Part shown: piece by piece, positions 1 to 9,529 of the stretch
Layout of the letters: every line of letters starts with the position of its first letter
How positions within the stretch are numbered: position 1 is the stretch's first letter
Origin: Thermoplasmata archaeon
GTDB lineage: Archaea > Thermoplasmatota > Thermoplasmata > Thermoplasmatales > GCA-001856825
DNA: 60,211 nt
Assembly (NCBI GenBank): GCA_023256475.1
Contig: JAGDXP010000008.1
Span: forward strand, 1 to 60,211
Direction: 5' to 3'
The notes under the pieces: generated by a model
What the model saw: only the letters and a program-made list of their open reading frames with translations
Databases searched by the model: none
Told to the model about the DNA's origin: nothing
Program-made: the position numbers and the translations under genes

Positions 1-871
1 CCTCTGCCACGTCCATGGCAGATGCCCAGTACACTCTCAGAGCATAAGGTCTGAACTTCAAACCTGATTTCTCAATTGCATCTCTTATATCCCTCAACAC
101 AAATGCCGTAGCTAGTATATTCCCCTCCTTTGAGTTGGAGCCCCTTGTGTCCTTTGAAATGATGGGACTTTCCATGGTAATTGTTTCTCCATTCCTCATC
201 CTCTGTGTTATGTAGTCCTTTATGTATTTTGATGATTGTTCTGTAACAAAAGTGAAGTAAGAATGACCCTTCTTGCTCAACTGCACCTTAGACTGCCTAA
301 TCCTTAGAACAGCTGGTAGTATTGAGAAATCAATTCCATTTTCAGTTATGTTGACCCCTTCAATGTCCTTGAGCCTAAGGGCATCACTACCGTCATAGTT
401 TCCCAGAGACTCAGGTCTGAGACCGGAAAAGGCCATGAGAGATATTATAACTCTCCCTCTAACAGATGCGTTCCTCAACATCATGTCCACCTCTTCCTTT
501 GAGGGAGGTCTCTCATCCACTAAAGTGGGTGAAATATTTGCACCCATTATCTTGACTGTTTCCAGATTTCCGTCTATTCCATGGAATGCTAACCATGAGT
601 TTATTACTTTCTTGAACCTAGCTATATAAGAACCGGCCTTGTTCTCCTTTCCCATTCTGTAAACAAAGTCAATGAACTCATTCCTTAAAGTTCCGTCCTT
701 AGCATCTTCCAGTATTCCTTATGGCATTGTGTTGTTTAACTTGCAATAGAATCCCATGGTTCTTAAATAAACATCTCTAGCTATCAGACTACCCTATTGT
801 AAATTCCTATACCATTTAATGACGTCCTAGTTGTTCCTGAGATCGTCATGCCTTGTCTTCTGTATGATCAT
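1..871 (-). pseudogene. Tyrosine recombinase (integrase), broken by three in-frame stops; runs off the left edge
   Basis: Hand translation of the minus strand gives one continuous integrase-like frame. It contains the catalytic arginine box FSGLRPESLG (about 458-429) and a C-terminal box FRPYALRVYWASAMDVAE near the left edge, which resembles the HxxR region of archaeal integrases. The N-terminal part (segments WYRNLQ, GSLIARDVYLRTMGFYCKLN) looks like the SAM-like core-binding domain but is interrupted by TAG at 829-827, TAG at 796-794 and TAA at 721-719. From 718 to position 1 no further stop occurs. The first plausible ATG is at 871. The catalytic tyrosine would lie outside the window. A product starting after the last stop would lack most of the core-binding domain. 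The gene sits immediately downstream of a tRNA-Lys 3' end, as expected for a tRNA-integrating element. Sequencing error at three sites is possible but unlikely. Confidence 0.82.
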
Positions 872-919
872 AGAATCTATACTTATATAAAAAGATACTA
901 AAATATACCAATAATGATA

Positions 920-993
920 CGGGCCCGAGGGGATTCGAACCCCTGACCACCTGGTTAAAAGCCAGATGCTCTACCTGGCTGAGCTACGGGCCC
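920..993 (-). tRNA. tRNA-Lys (anticodon UUU)
   Basis: The minus strand folds as a 74-base cloverleaf. The acceptor stem pairs GGGCCCG with CGGGCCC, with discriminator G. The D arm is TAGCTCAGCCAGGTAGAGCA, the anticodon stem is CTGG/CCAG with loop CTTTTAA (anticodon TTT), and the T arm is AGGGG-TTCGAAT-CCCCT. No intron is seen. CCA is not encoded, so the CCA-adding enzyme found further along this window would be needed. The 3' end faces the broken integrase gene 49 bases away, which suggests that this tRNA served as the attachment site. Confidence 0.95.
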
Positions 994-1015
994 CTCGGGC
1001 CATATAAAATAAGAT

Positions 1016-1026
1016 AATATAAAATT
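1016..1026 (-). promoter_or_regulatory. Probable TATA box of tRNA-Lys
   Basis: An AT-rich block (minus strand AATTTTATATT) lies about 25-30 bases upstream of the mature tRNA 5' end, the spacing expected for an archaeal TATA box. A second TATA-like block at 1003-1012 is too close to the tRNA to be its promoter. Assigned by spacing only. Confidence 0.4.
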
Positions 1027-1031
1027 ATTGA

Positions 1032-1973
1032 TCACACTTCTACATTAATTCCTAATTTTTCGGTTAGCTCCTTATATCGGTTCCTAATGGTAACCTCTGT
1101 TACACCTGCAACCTCTGCGACTTCCCTCTGAGTCCTCCTTTCATTTAGTGCTATACTAGCTATATAGATAGCTGCCGCAGCAACGCCAGTTGGGCCTCTA
1201 CCGCTTGTGAGATCTTTGTTCTCTGCCATTTTTAGTATTTCCATGGCTTTCTTTTTAACCTCATTGCTTAATCTTAGTCTGTTGCAGAATCTTGTAATAT
1301 AGTCCTCTGGCTTTGATGGCATTATACCCAATTGCAGTATCCTGGACATCATCCTGAAAGTCCTACCGATTTCTTTTTTCTTAATTCTCGTAACTGATGC
1401 AATCTCTTCAAGTGTCCTCGGAACTCCCATTTTCCTGCAAGCTCCGTAAATAGACCCGGCTACCACACCTTCGATTGATCTACCCCTGATCATATTCTCT
1501 TTGACAGCCTTCCTATATATGACCGCAGCAGTCTCTCTAACATCCTTTGGTAAAGATAGATTTGATGCCATTCTCTCAAGCTCTTGAAGAGCTTGAGCAA
1601 GGTTTCTCTCCGCAGCATTGGAGACTTTGATCCTTCTCTGCCACTTTCTTAGCCTGTAAAGCTGTGCCCTTGATTTAGTCGGTATACTCTTCCCATAGGA
1701 ATCCTTGTTTTTCCATGATATTTCTGTAGAAAGACCCTTGTCGTGGATGGTATAGGTCATTGGAGCACCTGTCCTGGCTCGAGCCTCAGACTGCTCTGAA
1801 TCAAATGCCCTCCAATCTGGTCCCTGATCTATGAAACTATCATCTATTACCAGTCCGCAGTCGTTGCATACAAGTTCTCCCCTCTCATAATCTCTTGTAA
1901 GATGGGTAGATCCACATTCTGGGCACTTAGTAACCTCTTCAAATAGGTCCTTCTTTTTCTTCTCATCCGCCAT
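1032..1973 (-). CDS. tfb: Transcription initiation factor B (TFB)
   Basis: Archaeal TFIIB homologue, which bridges TBP-bound promoter DNA and RNA polymerase. Starting at MADEKKK (313 aa), the N-terminal zinc ribbon has CPEC and CNDC pairs at residues 17-20 and 36-39. The B-reader/linker follows ([10 protein letters not shown], about 60), then two cyclin folds (about 120-205 and 215-300), with an HTH-like end in the second ([20 protein letters not shown]). The ATG at 1973 is preferred over an upstream GTG at 1982 because a GAGGTGA ribosome site precedes it with proper spacing; this site overlaps the end of the Gar1-like gene. The two are therefore co-transcribed, a pairing common in archaea. 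No residue looks abnormal. Confidence 0.97.
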   Translation of the reverse strand: MADEKKKKDLFEEVTKCPECGSTHLTRDYERGELVCNDCGLVIDDSFIDQGPDWRAFDSEQSEARARTGAPMTYTIHDKGLSTEISWKNKDSYGKSIPTKSRAQLYRLRKWQRRIKVSNAAERNLAQALQELERMASNLSLPKDVRETAAVIYRKAVKENMIRGRSIEGVVAGSIYGACRKMGVPRTLEEIASVTRIKKKEIGRTFRMMSRILQLGIMPSKPEDYITRFCNRLRLSNEVKKKAMEILKMAENKDLTSGRGPTGVAAAAIYIASIALNERRTQREVAEVAGVTEVTIRNRYKELTEKLGINVEV

Positions 1974-1978
1974 TTTTA

Positions 1979-2194
1979 TCACCTCACATAAATTTCAACA
2001 GCAGAATCCGCCTTTCCATCTATAGCTGCGTATGGTTGCCTTACAGGACCAAATATTCTGGCAACTTTCCCTATTGTTTTACCCTCTTTATTATATACCT
2101 TGGTTGAAAGCGGAACCTCCTTTTGCAACCTTGCAATTAACTTACCTTCCCTAACCCCTAGTATAACTCCAATCTTTTTTAGGGATTCTGCCAT
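1979..2194 (-). CDS. gar1: Gar1-like H/ACA RNP subunit
   Basis: A 71-residue protein with the Gar1 beta-barrel pattern: an N-terminal strand pair ([18 protein letters not shown]), then [20 protein letters not shown] and YAAIDG. In archaea Gar1 joins Cbf5, Nop10 and L7Ae to make pseudouridine in rRNA guided by H/ACA RNA. The archaeal neighbour is typically TFB, as here. A start at 2212 is possible, but the TATA box at 2215-2224 lies 25 bases upstream of the ATG at 2194, which fits a leaderless mRNA starting at MAESLKK. The family call rests on length, motif pattern and gene neighbour. Confidence 0.85.
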   Translation of the reverse strand: MAESLKKIGVILGVREGKLIARLQKEVPLSTKVYNKEGKTIGKVARIFGPVRQPYAAIDGKADSAVEIYVR

Positions 2195-2214
2195 ATCTAC
2201 TAGAATAGACATCC

Positions 2215-2224
2215 TATATATAAA
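2215..2224 (-). promoter_or_regulatory. TATA box of gar1-tfb operon
   Basis: TTTATATATA on the minus strand. Its centre is 25 bases upstream of the ATG at 2194, so transcription would start at or very near that codon. This decides the start of the Gar1-like gene. Confidence 0.6.
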
Positions 2225-2250
2225 CTTTTCGAAAAAATATGAATGAATAT

Positions 2251-3873
2251 TTAATTATTTCCCAAAAATTTCTTATATTGGTAAGCGGCCTCCACCAAAC
2301 CCAAGTGTAGTACCGATGGCCTGAAAGGTCTACTCTTAAATTCTGCATGGAATTGGGAACCCATGAAAAATGGGTGATTATCCAGTTCCAATATTTCCAT
2401 CCTATATCCGGTTTCATCAGTTGCTGCGAATTTAAGGCCATTTTGCTCCAGTTCCTCTATATAATTGGGATTCACCTCATATCTGTGCCTGTGCCTCTCG
2501 TAAATCAATTCACTCCTGTAAAGATTGTAAGCCTTTGTACTCCTTTTGATATGAACTGGTTTGTCGCCCAATCTCATAGTCCCTCCCAATTTAGTAATTC
2601 CAATCTGTTCTGGCAATAGATCCACTACCGGGTGATGTGTAGTGGGATCAAATTCAGTGGAATTTGAATCTGCAAATTTTAGCACATTCCTTGAGAATTC
2701 AACTACCTGCAATTGAAATCCCAGACATATACCCAAGATTGGTATCTTATTTTCCCTTGCGTAGGTAATAGCCTTGATTTTACCTTCTATTCCTCTGCTA
2801 CCAAAACCTCCAGGTATCAGTATGCCATGAACACCCTTCAATTTTTCGAAATCGTTCATTTCGGTCTCAGAATTAACCCACCTTATGCTGACACCAATTC
2901 CCGTGTTCCCAGTAACGTGCATAAATGCATGTTCATGCGATATATATGAATCTTTCAGGTTAACATATTTACCCACAACCGCTATCTCAACTGTATCCTT
3001 CGGATTTAATATGTTTTCCAACAACTTTCTCCATTGGGTTAGCTCGGTTTTATTAACATTTTCGATACCGTTTCCATCCCTCTTGAATTTCTCCAGAATT
3101 ATATCGACCAAATTTGATTCATTTATGATCAAAGGCATCTGGAAAATATCTGAAACATCAGGAACCCCAATGACTGCTTTATTCTCCACCTGAGTAAATA
3201 ATGCAATTTTATTTCTTACATCTTCGCTTAACTTTCCTGGAGACCTAGCAATTATGGAATCGGGTTGTATACCAATTGACCTAAGTTCCTTCACGCTGTG
3301 CTGGGTTGGCTTAGTCTTTAACTCGCCTACACTATTAAGCATCGGAACATATGTGACATGTATGAAGAACATCCTTCCGTCTTCTTCCAATCTCATCTGC
3401 CTTAGAGCTTCCAGGAAAGGCATGCTTTCTATGTCACCAACAACTCCGCCCACCTCAATCAATAAAATATCTGTTTCACTTTGCTGGGCTACATTCCTGA
3501 TTCTTCTCTTTATTTCATCTGTTATGTGTGGGATTATCTGCACTGTGCTACCTAAATAATCCCCTTTTCTTTCCCTTTCGATAACTGTGCTGTATACCTT
3601 CCCTGTGGTTATATTATTGTCACCGATCAGATCCCTGTCTAAGAATCTCTCATAATTACCCAAATCCAAATCAACTTCTGAACCATCCTTCAGCACAAAA
3701 ACCTCCCCGTGTTGGTAGGGATTCATGGTGCCCGCATCATAATTTAGATATGGATCAATTTTTAATATGTTCACCTTCAAACCCCTTTCTTTCAGAAGAT
3801 AACCCAATGATGATGTGATAGTCCCCTTCCCAATTCCTGAAATTACACCGCCCGTGATTACAACATAGTGCAT
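2251..3873 (-). CDS. pyrG: CTP synthase
   Basis: Makes CTP from UTP, ATP and glutamine in the cytoplasm. It has 540 residues, normal for the family. The N-terminal amidoligase carries the P-loop [10 protein letters not shown] (from residue 8) and the acidic segment [12 protein letters not shown]. The C-terminal class I glutamine amidotransferase has the nucleophile segment ILGICLGFQ and a terminal His-Glu pair in SQFHAEF. The ATG at 3873 is preferred to a TTG two codons upstream. It is divergent from polB across about 90 bases and probably monocistronic. Confidence 0.97.
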   Translation of the reverse strand: MHYVVITGGVISGIGKGTITSSLGYLLKERGLKVNILKIDPYLNYDAGTMNPYQHGEVFVLKDGSEVDLDLGNYERFLDRDLIGDNNITTGKVYSTVIERERKGDYLGSTVQIIPHITDEIKRRIRNVAQQSETDILLIEVGGVVGDIESMPFLEALRQMRLEEDGRMFFIHVTYVPMLNSVGELKTKPTQHSVKELRSIGIQPDSIIARSPGKLSEDVRNKIALFTQVENKAVIGVPDVSDIFQMPLIINESNLVDIILEKFKRDGNGIENVNKTELTQWRKLLENILNPKDTVEIAVVGKYVNLKDSYISHEHAFMHVTGNTGIGVSIRWVNSETEMNDFEKLKGVHGILIPGGFGSRGIEGKIKAITYARENKIPILGICLGFQLQVVEFSRNVLKFADSNSTEFDPTTHHPVVDLLPEQIGITKLGGTMRLGDKPVHIKRSTKAYNLYRSELIYERHRHRYEVNPNYIEELEQNGLKFAATDETGYRMEILELDNHPFFMGSQFHAEFKSRPFRPSVLHLGLVEAAYQYKKFLGNN

Positions 3874-3961
3874 ATCCAATATATTATTCCGATTTAAATG
3901 ATTTTCTTACTATGGTGTTTGCATCACTATACTTAATTATTTAATTGCATTCATTAACACA
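3874..3961. promoter_or_regulatory. Divergent promoter region, pyrG / polB
   Basis: AT-rich spacer between two outward-facing genes. On the plus strand ACTTAATTATTTAATT (about 3931-3946) is a TATA-like element about 25 bases before the polB ATG, consistent with leaderless transcription. On the minus strand CATTTAAAT (about 3893-3901) is the likely pyrG element. No palindromic operator was seen. Confidence 0.45.
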
Positions 3962-6280
3962 ATGCAAGGGGAAATAAGGGTCATCGGAGCCTCCTATTTA
4001 GTGGAAAATAATGAACCGGTGATTGAAATATTTGGGAGGGACATTAATGGTGAGTCCTACACACTTCTTTATCGAGGATTTAAACCGTATTTTTTTGTTG
4101 CAGAACCTACCACTTCTGAACTAAATTATTTAAATAGCATTCAGGAAAGGGTTTCTATTGAAGAAAAAACCCTCTGGTTAAAAGGTAGAGATGTCAAAGC
4201 TGTAAAATTTGTTTGCAGGTCACCTTGGAGGGTGCCAGAATTCAGGAAGGGAATTCAAGAGCAAAGCAGAGTTTTGGCTGCTGATATACCATTCCACTTC
4301 AGATTTTATTACGATATGGATTTAGGATCCTGTGTTAAGTTCGAGGGGGATGAAATAAAGGATGATAGATTTACCACAGATCACGTTGTGAATTTAACCA
4401 GTATATCGAAAACTAATGATTTCAAACCGCCTCTTAAGATAATGAGTTTCGATATTGAAAATAGCATTAAAACTCAGCAGTTGTATGTAATTGGTTACAC
4501 TATTAAATTCAAGGATAAGGAAAAAAATGGAAGCATAACAGGTGAGCCGGGAGATATCTTGAGAAAATTCATTGAAGTTGTTAGGGAAAATGACCCCGAT
4601 ATTATAACTGGTTATAATATAGACGGTTATGACCTTCCGTTTTTAAGCGACCTTGCCAAAAGCAAGAATATTAAAATGCTTCTTTCAAGGGATGACCAGG
4701 AACCTAAGAGAGTACAAAATCAGTTTTGGAAAATAAATGGGAGAGTTGTGGCAGATGCATGGTGGAATGTAAAGCGTGAAATTCATCCTAAACAGGAGAC
4801 TCTTGCTGCGGTTTCCAAGGAACTGTTGGGAGAATCTAAATTGGATGTAGACAGGATTAACATAGATAGCGAATGGGAGAATAACAGGAACAAGGTGATA
4901 GAATACTGCATCAAGGATTCTAAATTGGCACTTATGATACTGGAAAAGATTGAGGTTGTAGATAAATATCTAAACATGAGTACTGTGTCGCTGTTACCTT
5001 TGGATGATGTATGGAATTCTGGAAATTCCACCCTGATAGATTCTCTGCTCATAAGGGAAGCAGATAGGAGAAATATCGCAGTTCCCATGAATAACTTCAC
5101 GAATCAACAGGAAGATAAGATTGAGGGGGGATATGTTCACACCATTGAACCCGGGTTATACGATATGGTTGCAGTTCTTGACTTTAAATCCATGTACCCG
5201 AGCCTGATGATTAAGTATAATATTTGCTTTACAACCTTAAGCCCCAATGGAACAATTGTAGCTCCCAATGGAATAAGATTTTTGGCACCGGAGGTAAAGA
5301 AAGGACTCGTCCCTGAAAAGCTGCAGGAATTGATGAAAACAAGGGATATGTACAAGGCTATGATGAAAAATGAAAAGAACGAAGATAGGAAAAGGTATCT
5401 AAATAGTATGCAAAATTCTGTCAAGATCTTGATGAACTCATTTTATGGAGTTTTTGCATCTAACTTTTACAGGTTCACTGACCAGAACATTGGTGCTGCC
5501 ATAACAGCATTTGCTAGAGAAACTATCAAAGGGATCATCAGGGACTTAGAATCTAGGGGCATTAAAGTTGTGTATGGGGACACTGACTCAATATTCATTA
5601 AAACAGAGAAAAAAACTCTGGAAGAGGCATTAAAATTGGCTTTCCAGTTAAGGGATGAAATATCTAATAAACTTGGAATTCAACTGGAAGTTGAAAGAAT
5701 TCTAGACCCCATGTTTTCTCATGGTGCCAAAAAGAGATATGCTGGAAGAATAATATATCCTGAACAGGAAAAAGGCAACATAATAGTTAGGGGTTATGAA
5801 ATAAGGAGAACTGATTCATTTGATCTTCAATCAGAAGCACTTATGGAGATTTTTAATCATATACTGGATAGAGATGTCACCGGTGCACTTCGCAGGGCGA
5901 AGCAGATAATTCAGGATGTGAAAAGTGGAAATGTAGACATAGAAAAACTGGTAATCTCCAGATCCGTGAAGGACTTCGATACATACAAAGACGCAGATTC
6001 CCTTGCAAATGTACAGGCCGCTAGAAAGTTGCAAGAAATGGGCATGGAATTTGTACCTGGAATGAAAGTATCGTGGATAGTGACTGATAGCAAGAAGAGA
6101 CCGCAAGAAGTTGAACCGTATGTTCCTAGTGTCCCCTTCAAGAAGAAGCCTGATTATGAATACTATGCAGACAGAGTAGCCCAGACACTGGCAAGAATAA
6201 CGGAAGTATTCAACATGGATGAATTGTCCTTGAAATCTAATGAGGTTAGAAAGAAGAGCACCTTAGAAGATTTTTTGTGA
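3962..6280 (+). CDS. polB: Family B DNA polymerase
   Basis: Replicative or repair polymerase with proofreading, 772 aa, typical of archaeal PolB. The uracil-sensing N-terminal domain is followed by exonuclease motifs FDIE (163-166), YNIDGYDLPF and YCIKDSKLA. Polymerase motif A is DFKSMYPS (from 407), motif B is KILMNSFYG and motif C is YGDTDSIF (538-545). All catalytic acids are present. The extreme C-terminus KKSTLEDFL matches a PCNA-interacting (PIP) box. No intein interrupts the motifs. It is transcribed alone from a leaderless-type promoter. Confidence 0.97.
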   Translation: MQGEIRVIGASYLVENNEPVIEIFGRDINGESYTLLYRGFKPYFFVAEPTTSELNYLNSIQERVSIEEKTLWLKGRDVKAVKFVCRSPWRVPEFRKGIQEQSRVLAADIPFHFRFYYDMDLGSCVKFEGDEIKDDRFTTDHVVNLTSISKTNDFKPPLKIMSFDIENSIKTQQLYVIGYTIKFKDKEKNGSITGEPGDILRKFIEVVRENDPDIITGYNIDGYDLPFLSDLAKSKNIKMLLSRDDQEPKRVQNQFWKINGRVVADAWWNVKREIHPKQETLAAVSKELLGESKLDVDRINIDSEWENNRNKVIEYCIKDSKLALMILEKIEVVDKYLNMSTVSLLPLDDVWNSGNSTLIDSLLIREADRRNIAVPMNNFTNQQEDKIEGGYVHTIEPGLYDMVAVLDFKSMYPSLMIKYNICFTTLSPNGTIVAPNGIRFLAPEVKKGLVPEKLQELMKTRDMYKAMMKNEKNEDRKRYLNSMQNSVKILMNSFYGVFASNFYRFTDQNIGAAITAFARETIKGIIRDLESRGIKVVYGDTDSIFIKTEKKTLEEALKLAFQLRDEISNKLGIQLEVERILDPMFSHGAKKRYAGRIIYPEQEKGNIIVRGYEIRRTDSFDLQSEALMEIFNHILDRDVTGALRRAKQIIQDVKSGNVDIEKLVISRSVKDFDTYKDADSLANVQAARKLQEMGMEFVPGMKVSWIVTDSKKRPQEVEPYVPSVPFKKKPDYEYYADRVAQTLARITEVFNMDELSLKSNEVRKKSTLEDFL

Positions 6281-6363
6281 GCTATTGCTAATTTGAAAAT
6301 TTATGGCTTTCTGCTTCAACGATAGACAACTGCCTGTACGGATATATTCTGGCTTCACTATCC

Positions 6364-6732
6364 TTATTTTTTAAGTCCAATTTTCCTCATATTTTTTGAT
6401 GCGCCGTGAACCCCGCCTATAGTTAAATCAAACACATCATAGTGGTATATGCGATCGTATAACTTCAGATCGTGTTTTGTGTTACTGTATCTTGAATATA
6501 TCACGGTTAATGTATGGAATCTACCTATCGCAATGAACTTCTTCTCGAGCTAGGTGAGCATGTTCTGTCTGTCTGAATGGTTCAGAGAGGATTTTTAGCA
6601 TCTCTGTGCATTATATAGCATTCATCCCTCTTTGCCGAGAAATTATTTTAGACTAACCTGCAACTACAAGAGTGCTTTCCCAGTAACATTCTCTGCTTCC
6701 CGCTTGGTTACAGTTTCACTCTGGTAGCTGTT
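6364..6732 (-). pseudogene. Heavily decayed reading frame in the 600-base gap after polB
   Basis: The stretch 6281-6882 has no intact gene. Reading the minus strand by hand, one frame keeps protein-like composition over about 120 codons (for example SETVTKREAENVTGKAL, NHSDRQNML, KKFIAIGRFHTLTVIYSRY, YDVFDLTIGGVHGASKN) but contains several stop codons, including a TAG at about 6553-6551, before a final TAA at 6366-6364. The last 60 codons are open and end in a basic MRKIGLKK. I do not recognise the family. A decayed transposase or other mobile-element gene is a possibility, not a demonstration. No terminal inverted repeats were seen. Confidence 0.5.
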
Positions 6733-6852
6733 ATTTATTCATTTATATAAACCATTCTTTCAGGAAAGTCAGTGTATCTGATCACTAAAGCTGTTGAGAT
6801 TTCTTGCTTTCCCCGAACCCTAACTTTTCTATTGAACTACTTCCATAGGAAA

Positions 6853-6864
6853 ACTTATAAATAA
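6853..6864 (+). promoter_or_regulatory. TATA box of the pilus operon
   Basis: ACTTATAAATAA lies about 25 bases before the GTG at 6883. This supports a leaderless transcript and the choice of GTG as start. Confidence 0.55.
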
Positions 6865-6882
6865 ATTGTATAATATCATAAC

Positions 6883-8541
6883 GTGCCTAGATTGTTACCA
6901 AAGATTAACATTTTCCCCATATATTTGATTAATGTACCAGTTAAGAAAAGAGACAGCAAGGGGTCAATGATCATAGAAGAAACCATATCAAATTCTGAAA
7001 ATTATGATCATTCGAGATACTATTCACTGGAAAAATATGCCATAAGGGATCCGTATTCCTTTGCCAATATATTGACTGACAAGCTTACCAATGAAGTAAT
7101 ATATTGGGTAAGCGAACCTCTATTGACAATTAGGGATTCTAATTTGCTCGATATGTTGAAAACCGGTTTGGAAAACGTCACCCATATTATTGAAAATATT
7201 GAAGAAGTCAGGGATAAAGAGGAATTTATTAAGGAAACGATTAGGGATTTCATAAGGACAAGGGAGCTATGGATTGATAGTGTTACTTTAAAGAAGGTGG
7301 AATATTATCTTATTAGAGATTTCTTGGGATATTCTCTAATTGATCCCCTAATGAAAGATCCTAATATAGAAGATATATCGTGCGATGGAGTTAATATTCC
7401 AGTTTACGTTTATCACCGTAAATACGAAAATTTGAAAACTAACATTATATTTGAAACCGCTGAAAAACTCAATAGCTTTATAGTATATCTAGCACAAAAG
7501 GGCAATAAGCAAATTTCCGTGTCAGAACCCATATTAGATGCATCAACTCCGGAAGGAAATAGAATTAATGCAACTTTTGGAGATGAAGTAACAGCCAAGG
7601 GAGGGACGTTTACAATTAGGCTTTTCAGAGAAACCCCTTTTACACCCATTGATCTTGTTATTAGAAGAACAGCAAGTTCAGAACTGGTTGCCTATATGTG
7701 GATGATGGTTGAATATGGTAGAAATGCAATGGTTTTAGGTGGGACTGGAGCAGGTAAGACTTCAACCCTTAATGCTCTCTCCCTATTTATTCCCCCAAAT
7801 GCAAAAATTGTAAGCATCGAAGATACAAGAGAAATAAATCTACCCCACCTAAATTGGATTGCATCCACCACAAGGAGCGGAAGTACTGAAAAAGGAATAT
7901 CAACTGGGAAGGGAATAGGGGAGATCGATATGTTCGACCTCGTACGTGCAGCATTAAGGCAGAGACCAAATTACATAATAGTAGGTGAAGTAAGAGGTCA
8001 GGAAGCCTACAACCTATTTCAAGCTATGGCAACTGGTCACATAACGTACGGCACCATGCATGCTGAATCAATAAAATCCATGGTATCAAGACTGACAAAC
8101 AAGCCAATTAACATACCGAAAATTATGCTTACCTCACTTAATAACGTCTCGGTGCAGATGCAAGTGAGATATAGAAATCAAATGGTTAGAAGGATAAAGT
8201 ACATGCATGAAATTACAGGTTACGATATTGACAGTGATGAAATAGAAACTAATACTGTATTCGAGTGGAATGTGAAGAATGATAAGATTGAAATGAAGGG
8301 TTCACCGGATTTATTCAGATATATAGGTGATATTAAGAATATGACAGAGGAAGAGGTGGAAGAAGAGTTCAGGAGAAGGGTATTGATAATTGATTATCTT
8401 ACAAAGGAAGGCATAACGGACTACCTGGAAATATGGAAATATATAAACGAATATTATAGAAATCCTATAGATTATTCCAATCTGATAAGAGAGAAGATGA
8501 AGGAGAGATGGGGGGAGGATTTTGACAAGCTCGATTTTTGA
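6883..8541 (+). CDS. Type IV pilus / Tad-family secretion ATPase, copy 1
   Basis: VirB11/GspE superfamily ATPase that powers assembly of a type IV pilus-like filament at the cytoplasmic membrane. In 552 residues it has Walker A GGTGAGKT (286-293), an Asp-box region EDTREINLPH, and Walker B/His-box region NYIIVGEVRGQEAYNLFQAMATGH. The N-terminal domain ends with RDFLGYSLIDPLMKDP before the conserved IEDISCDG. The start is GTG, positioned by the TATA box. It overlaps the next gene by 20 bases. A clearly related ATPase lies three genes downstream; the two share most core motifs but differ in N- and C-terminal segments. An archaellum FlaI role is less likely because no archaellum genes adjoin. 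Confidence 0.93.
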   Translation: MPRLLPKINIFPIYLINVPVKKRDSKGSMIIEETISNSENYDHSRYYSLEKYAIRDPYSFANILTDKLTNEVIYWVSEPLLTIRDSNLLDMLKTGLENVTHIIENIEEVRDKEEFIKETIRDFIRTRELWIDSVTLKKVEYYLIRDFLGYSLIDPLMKDPNIEDISCDGVNIPVYVYHRKYENLKTNIIFETAEKLNSFIVYLAQKGNKQISVSEPILDASTPEGNRINATFGDEVTAKGGTFTIRLFRETPFTPIDLVIRRTASSELVAYMWMMVEYGRNAMVLGGTGAGKTSTLNALSLFIPPNAKIVSIEDTREINLPHLNWIASTTRSGSTEKGISTGKGIGEIDMFDLVRAALRQRPNYIIVGEVRGQEAYNLFQAMATGHITYGTMHAESIKSMVSRLTNKPINIPKIMLTSLNNVSVQMQVRYRNQMVRRIKYMHEITGYDIDSDEIETNTVFEWNVKNDKIEMKGSPDLFRYIGDIKNMTEEEVEEEFRRRVLIIDYLTKEGITDYLEIWKYINEYYRNPIDYSNLIREKMKERWGEDFDKLDF

Positions 8542-9529
8542 TCGTTTCAGAGTAAAGAGGGGAAAATTTCTTCAAACCTCAGAAGCCGGAAATAAGCTGA
8601 CATATGAACCACATAAGGTTAGAGGCATTAAGGGCAGTTATTACGGGAACACCTCACTCCCTCCTTACTATAGACTTGCATGGAGATTGTTCAGCAAAGT
8701 AGTGCAGGGGAGAAATTTCAAGTCTCAAGTTAGTCTTCAAAATTCGCTTAAGATGGCAGCTATTGATATTAGAGCCGAAGAGTACATTGCAAGCGCACTT
8801 TTGACCTCTCTATTGGTAGGTGCAATATCAATATTGGCCCTTTTTATAATGCTGGTATTGAGAGTAAGCATATTCCTGAACATAGTAGTGCTTATTCTCA
8901 TACCCTTATCCAGTTGGATTACTTATTTGATTTATATTTATTACCCTCAATCTCTGGCTAGTAGCAGAAAGAAGAAGATTGATGCAAACCTAGGTGGAGC
9001 GATGTCTTTCATTGCTTCCATGGCTTCAGCAGATGTGCCAGTGTATATAATATTTAAGGAACTTGCCAAAAGACCCGAATATGGAGAAATTAGAAAAGAG
9101 GCACTGAGAATAACAAGAAATACGGAATTATTTGGAATGGATATATTGACAGCTTTAGGTGAGGCGGCTAGATACAGCCCATCCACCAGATGGCAGGAGT
9201 TTTTGCAGGGTGTGATAACAACCTCTACGACCGGCGGGAGATTGAAACCATACTTCATCAGCAAAGCTGAAGAGTACCAAAATGAATTGAGGATAGCGCT
9301 CAGAAGAAATGCAGAAAATGTTGGTTTATTTGCAGAAACATATGTTACTGTGGGTGTAGCATTTCCACTATTCCTGATTATAATTTTAGCCATCATGGGA
9401 GTTATTTCAGGATCGTCTGGATCTAGCACCATAGTACTGCTATCTGTATTTGTATTTCTGGTTATACCCGTAATTATGGGAGTATTTATCTGGATCATGG
9501 CTAGTGTCTCCAAGGAGGTGGCCATATGA
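8522..9529 (+). CDS. TadC/GspF-like pilus membrane platform protein, copy 1
   Basis: Integral membrane platform protein expected to couple the ATPase to pilin extraction. It has 335 residues: a basic cytoplasmic N-terminus, two helices (about 92-115 and 118-142), a cytoplasmic T2SF domain beginning near GGAMSFIASMASADVPVY, and two C-terminal helices (about 280-302 and 308-332). The TTG start at 8522 lies just after a GGGGAGGAT ribosome site within the end of the upstream ATPase gene. It is about half the size of FlaJ or PilC proteins, which carry two such domains; the second half appears to be supplied by the next gene. Confidence 0.85.
   Translation: MTSSIFDRFRVKRGKFLQTSEAGNKLTYEPHKVRGIKGSYYGNTSLPPYYRLAWRLFSKVVQGRNFKSQVSLQNSLKMAAIDIRAEEYIASALLTSLLVGAISILALFIMLVLRVSIFLNIVVLILIPLSSWITYLIYIYYPQSLASSRKKKIDANLGGAMSFIASMASADVPVYIIFKELAKRPEYGEIRKEALRITRNTELFGMDILTALGEAARYSPSTRWQEFLQGVITTSTTGGRLKPYFISKAEEYQNELRIALRRNAENVGLFAETYVTVGVAFPLFLIIILAIMGVISGSSGSSTIVLLSVFVFLVIPVIMGVFIWIMASVSKEVAI

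Noticed and set aside
719-829. Stop-codon readthrough or pyrrolysine use in the integrase
   Set aside because: Two TAG and one TAA within about 40 codons, in an element-borne gene, fit decay better. No other gene in the window reads through TAG.
8947-9525. 192-residue open frame on the minus strand opposite the first TadC-like gene
   Set aside because: It is the antisense of a well-supported membrane protein with coupled neighbours, has no ribosome site and shows no family motif.
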